Shown here: positions 6,676-7,769 of the stretch, piece after piece | Layout of the letters: every line of letters starts with the position of its first letter | How positions within the stretch are numbered: the first letter of the stretch is position 1 | Source of the DNA: an uncultured Intestinimonas sp. | GTDB lineage: Bacteria; Bacillota_A; Clostridia; Oscillospirales; Oscillospiraceae | NCBI GenBank assembly: GCA_958435885.1 | Contig: CAUBHZ010000069.1 | Location: 1 to 7,769, forward strand | Reading direction: 5' to 3' | DNA: 7,769 nucleotides | Notes under the pieces: model-generated | Databases searched by the model: none | What the model saw: only the letters and a program-made list of their open reading frames with translations | Told to the model about the DNA's origin: nothing | Translations under genes and position numbers: made by a program

Positions 6676-7250
6676 TCCTGGTACGCCACGGCATCACCCA
6701 GGGGAATAAGGAAAAGCGCTTCGTGGGGCGGCTGGATGTGCCTCTGGCACCGGAGGGGGAGGCCATGGCCCGGGAGACGGCTCCCCTCATGCCGAAGGTG
6801 GAGCACCTCTATGTGAGCCCCATGCTCCGGTGCCGCCAGACGGCGGACCTGCTGTGGCCCAATGTGCCCCGGACCTTTGTGGAGGACCTGCGGGAGACCG
6901 ATTTCGGCATTTTCGAGGGGAAAAACCACGCCGAGCTTCAGGATGACCCTGCCTACCAGCGGTGGCTCGCCGGCGAGATGGTGGTGGGGGAGCCGGCGGA
7001 GGACTGTGCCCGCCGGGGCGCCCGTGCCCTGGCCTTTGTGGGGAAGGACGCCGCTGAGCACGGCTATGAGCACGTGGGCGTGGTATCCCACGGCGGCCTT
7101 CTGATGGGCATGCTCACCCTCTGCGGCCGTCCGGCCCGGAAGGGTTTTTATGACTGGTACCCCCAGAACTGCGGCGGCTACCGGGGGGAGCTCACCCTGG
7201 ACCCCCTGGAGTACCATGTCACCGGCACCGTGGGGAGGACCAAGGCATGA
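6666..7250 (+). CDS. cobC: Histidine phosphatase, probable alpha-ribazole / cobalamin-5'-phosphate phosphatase (CobC)
   Basis: This is a phosphoglycerate-mutase-like histidine phosphatase of 194 residues, typical for CobC. The N-terminal VRHGITQGN (6-14) carries the phosphohistidine His8 with Arg7. SPMLRCRQTA (51-60) supplies the second conserved arginine (Arg55), LRETDFGIFEG (75-85) the acid Glu77, and VVSHGG (139-144) the second active-site histidine, His142. Fold family and active site are certain. The substrate rests on context: the gene lies between a CobU relative and cbiB and starts inside the preceding gene with a 10-base overlap. The expected role is to remove the 5'-phosphate from alpha-ribazole phosphate, or from adenosylcobalamin phosphate after CobS. 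The ATG at 6666 follows AAGGGGGAAG at 6652-6661 and puts the catalytic histidine at residue 8, as usual. Its stop overlaps the cbiB start as ATGA. Confidence 0.88.
   Translation: MEVILVRHGITQGNKEKRFVGRLDVPLAPEGEAMARETAPLMPKVEHLYVSPMLRCRQTADLLWPNVPRTFVEDLRETDFGIFEGKNHAELQDDPAYQRWLAGEMVVGEPAEDCARRGARALAFVGKDAAEHGYEHVGVVSHGGLLMGMLTLCGRPARKGFYDWYPQNCGGYRGELTLDPLEYHVTGTVGRTKA
7232..7239 (+). promoter_or_regulatory. Shine-Dalgarno sequence of cbiB
   Basis: GGGGAGGA at the end of cobC lies 7 bases before the ATG at 7247, favouring that start over the in-frame ATG at 7259 (residue 5). Confidence 0.7.
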
Positions 7251-7769
7251 CCCTTACCATGCGGCTTTTCGCCCTGCTTTTGGGTTTCTGTCTGGACCTG
7301 CTCTTCGGCGACCCCCACTGGATGCCCCACCCGGTGCGGGCCATGGGGGCCCTCATCGCGGGGCTGGAAAAGCCCCTGCGAGCGATTTTTCCAAAGACCC
7401 CGAAGGGGGAGCTTGTGGGCGGCGTCTTCATGGTGGTGCTGACGGCGGGCATCTCTACGGTTGCGGCGGTGGTGCTGCTGTGGCTGTGCGCCCGGATCCA
7501 CCCCTGGCTGACCTTTGCCGCCGAGACCCTGCTGTGCTATCAGCTCCTGGCGGCCCGGTCCCTGCGGGACGAGAGCGTGAAGGTCTATAAGGCCCTCCGG
7601 GATGGCACTCTGGACGACGCACGGAAGGCGGTCTCCATGATCGTGGGCCGGGACACTGACCGGCTGGACGAGACCGGGGTGGCCAAGGCGGCGGTGGAGA
7701 CGGTGGCGGAGAACGCCTCCGACGGCGTCATCGCCCCCTTGCTGTTCCTGGCCATCGGCGGCGCCCCTC
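7247..7769 (+). CDS. cbiB: Adenosylcobinamide-phosphate synthase CbiB (CobD family), 3' end missing
   Basis: CbiB is a membrane enzyme that attaches aminopropanol or its phosphate to adenosylcobyric acid, giving adenosylcobinamide (phosphate). I translated this frame by hand: it is open from 7247 to the last base and encodes the first 174 residues of a family usually about 310-320 long. Family blocks are clear: LDLLFGDPHWMPHPVRAMG (16-34), RSLRDESVKVYKAL (104-117), VGRDTDRLDE (133-142) and GVAKAAVETVAENASDGVI (144-162). Hydrophobic segments lie near 5-20 and 56-82, the second followed by another around 87-103. The start overlaps the cobC stop by 4 bases. Placement at the end of the nucleotide-loop block fits, as its product is the CobU substrate. 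CobD is the name used for this enzyme in some species and for a different decarboxylase in Salmonella. Confidence 0.95.
   Translation, partial: MTLTMRLFALLLGFCLDLLFGDPHWMPHPVRAMGALIAGLEKPLRAIFPKTPKGELVGGVFMVVLTAGISTVAAVVLLWLCARIHPWLTFAAETLLCYQLLAARSLRDESVKVYKALRDGTLDDARKAVSMIVGRDTDRLDETGVAKAAVETVAENASDGVIAPLLFLAIGGAP

Noticed and set aside
7150..7590. Plus-strand 146-codon frame crossing the cobC/cbiB junction.
   Set aside because: It overlaps two well-supported genes in another frame and its translation is Pro/Gly/Arg-rich without motifs; the cbiB frame starting at 7247 carries the conserved residues.
1..7769. Possible riboswitch, terminator, inverted repeat, transposon end or CRISPR in the window.
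   Set aside because: The non-coding DNA totals about 30 bases in tiny gaps, and no hairpin-plus-T-run, repeated unit or transposase was seen on reading either strand.

Overview
The window is a continuous piece of a cobalamin (vitamin B12) biosynthesis operon, with every gene on the + strand. It holds eight complete genes and two cut by the window edges. The DNA is very GC-rich, and codons such as TTA, CTA and TCA are almost absent. Most genes have strong purine-rich Shine-Dalgarno sequences. The protein types point to an anaerobic Firmicute, probably a high-GC gut clostridium of the Oscillospiraceae (Flavonifractor/Lawsonibacter-like): a CbiET fusion, a CobT with an ADNGVV motif, a CobS starting near 'AMYSKLP', and a short second CobU-like protein beside cobS and cobC. 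That taxonomic call is inference from protein style and base composition.

Layout. Positions 1-3935 carry late corrin-ring genes: cbiH (5' end missing), cbiJ, the fused cbiET (cobL) and cbiA. Positions 3939-7250 carry lower-ligand activation and nucleotide-loop assembly: cobT, cobU, cobS, a short CobU-like gene and cobC. From 7247 to the end is cbiB (3' end missing), which attaches the aminopropanol linker. The largest intergenic gap is 22 bases. Four of the nine junctions overlap by 4 to 11 bases, and two more of the gaps are only 2 to 3 bases, so the cluster looks like one translationally coupled transcript. No promoter, terminator, riboswitch, RNA gene, repeat, mobile element or CRISPR array is visible. 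The operon's control region, quite possibly a cobalamin riboswitch, would lie upstream of the window.

How the genes work together. CbiH contracts the ring by C17 methylation, CbiJ reduces precorrin-6A, CbiET methylates C5 and C15 and decarboxylates, and CbiA amidates the a and c side chains. Outside the window CbiC and CbiP-type steps must follow. CbiB then makes (adenosyl)cobinamide or its phosphate, and CobU phosphorylates and guanylylates it to AdoCbi-GDP. CobT activates the lower-ligand base to alpha-ribazole phosphate, CobS joins the two halves, and CobC removes the phosphate.

The content is mostly well-known biology. The one item that deserves a closer look is the pair of CobU-type genes. 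The full-length copy keeps the P-loop and the candidate guanylylated histidine but has a divergent C-terminal loop. The 122-residue copy has a degenerate P-loop and no such histidine, but keeps the classical EVGxGxVP loop. I saw no sign of a new mobile, defence or other accessory system.
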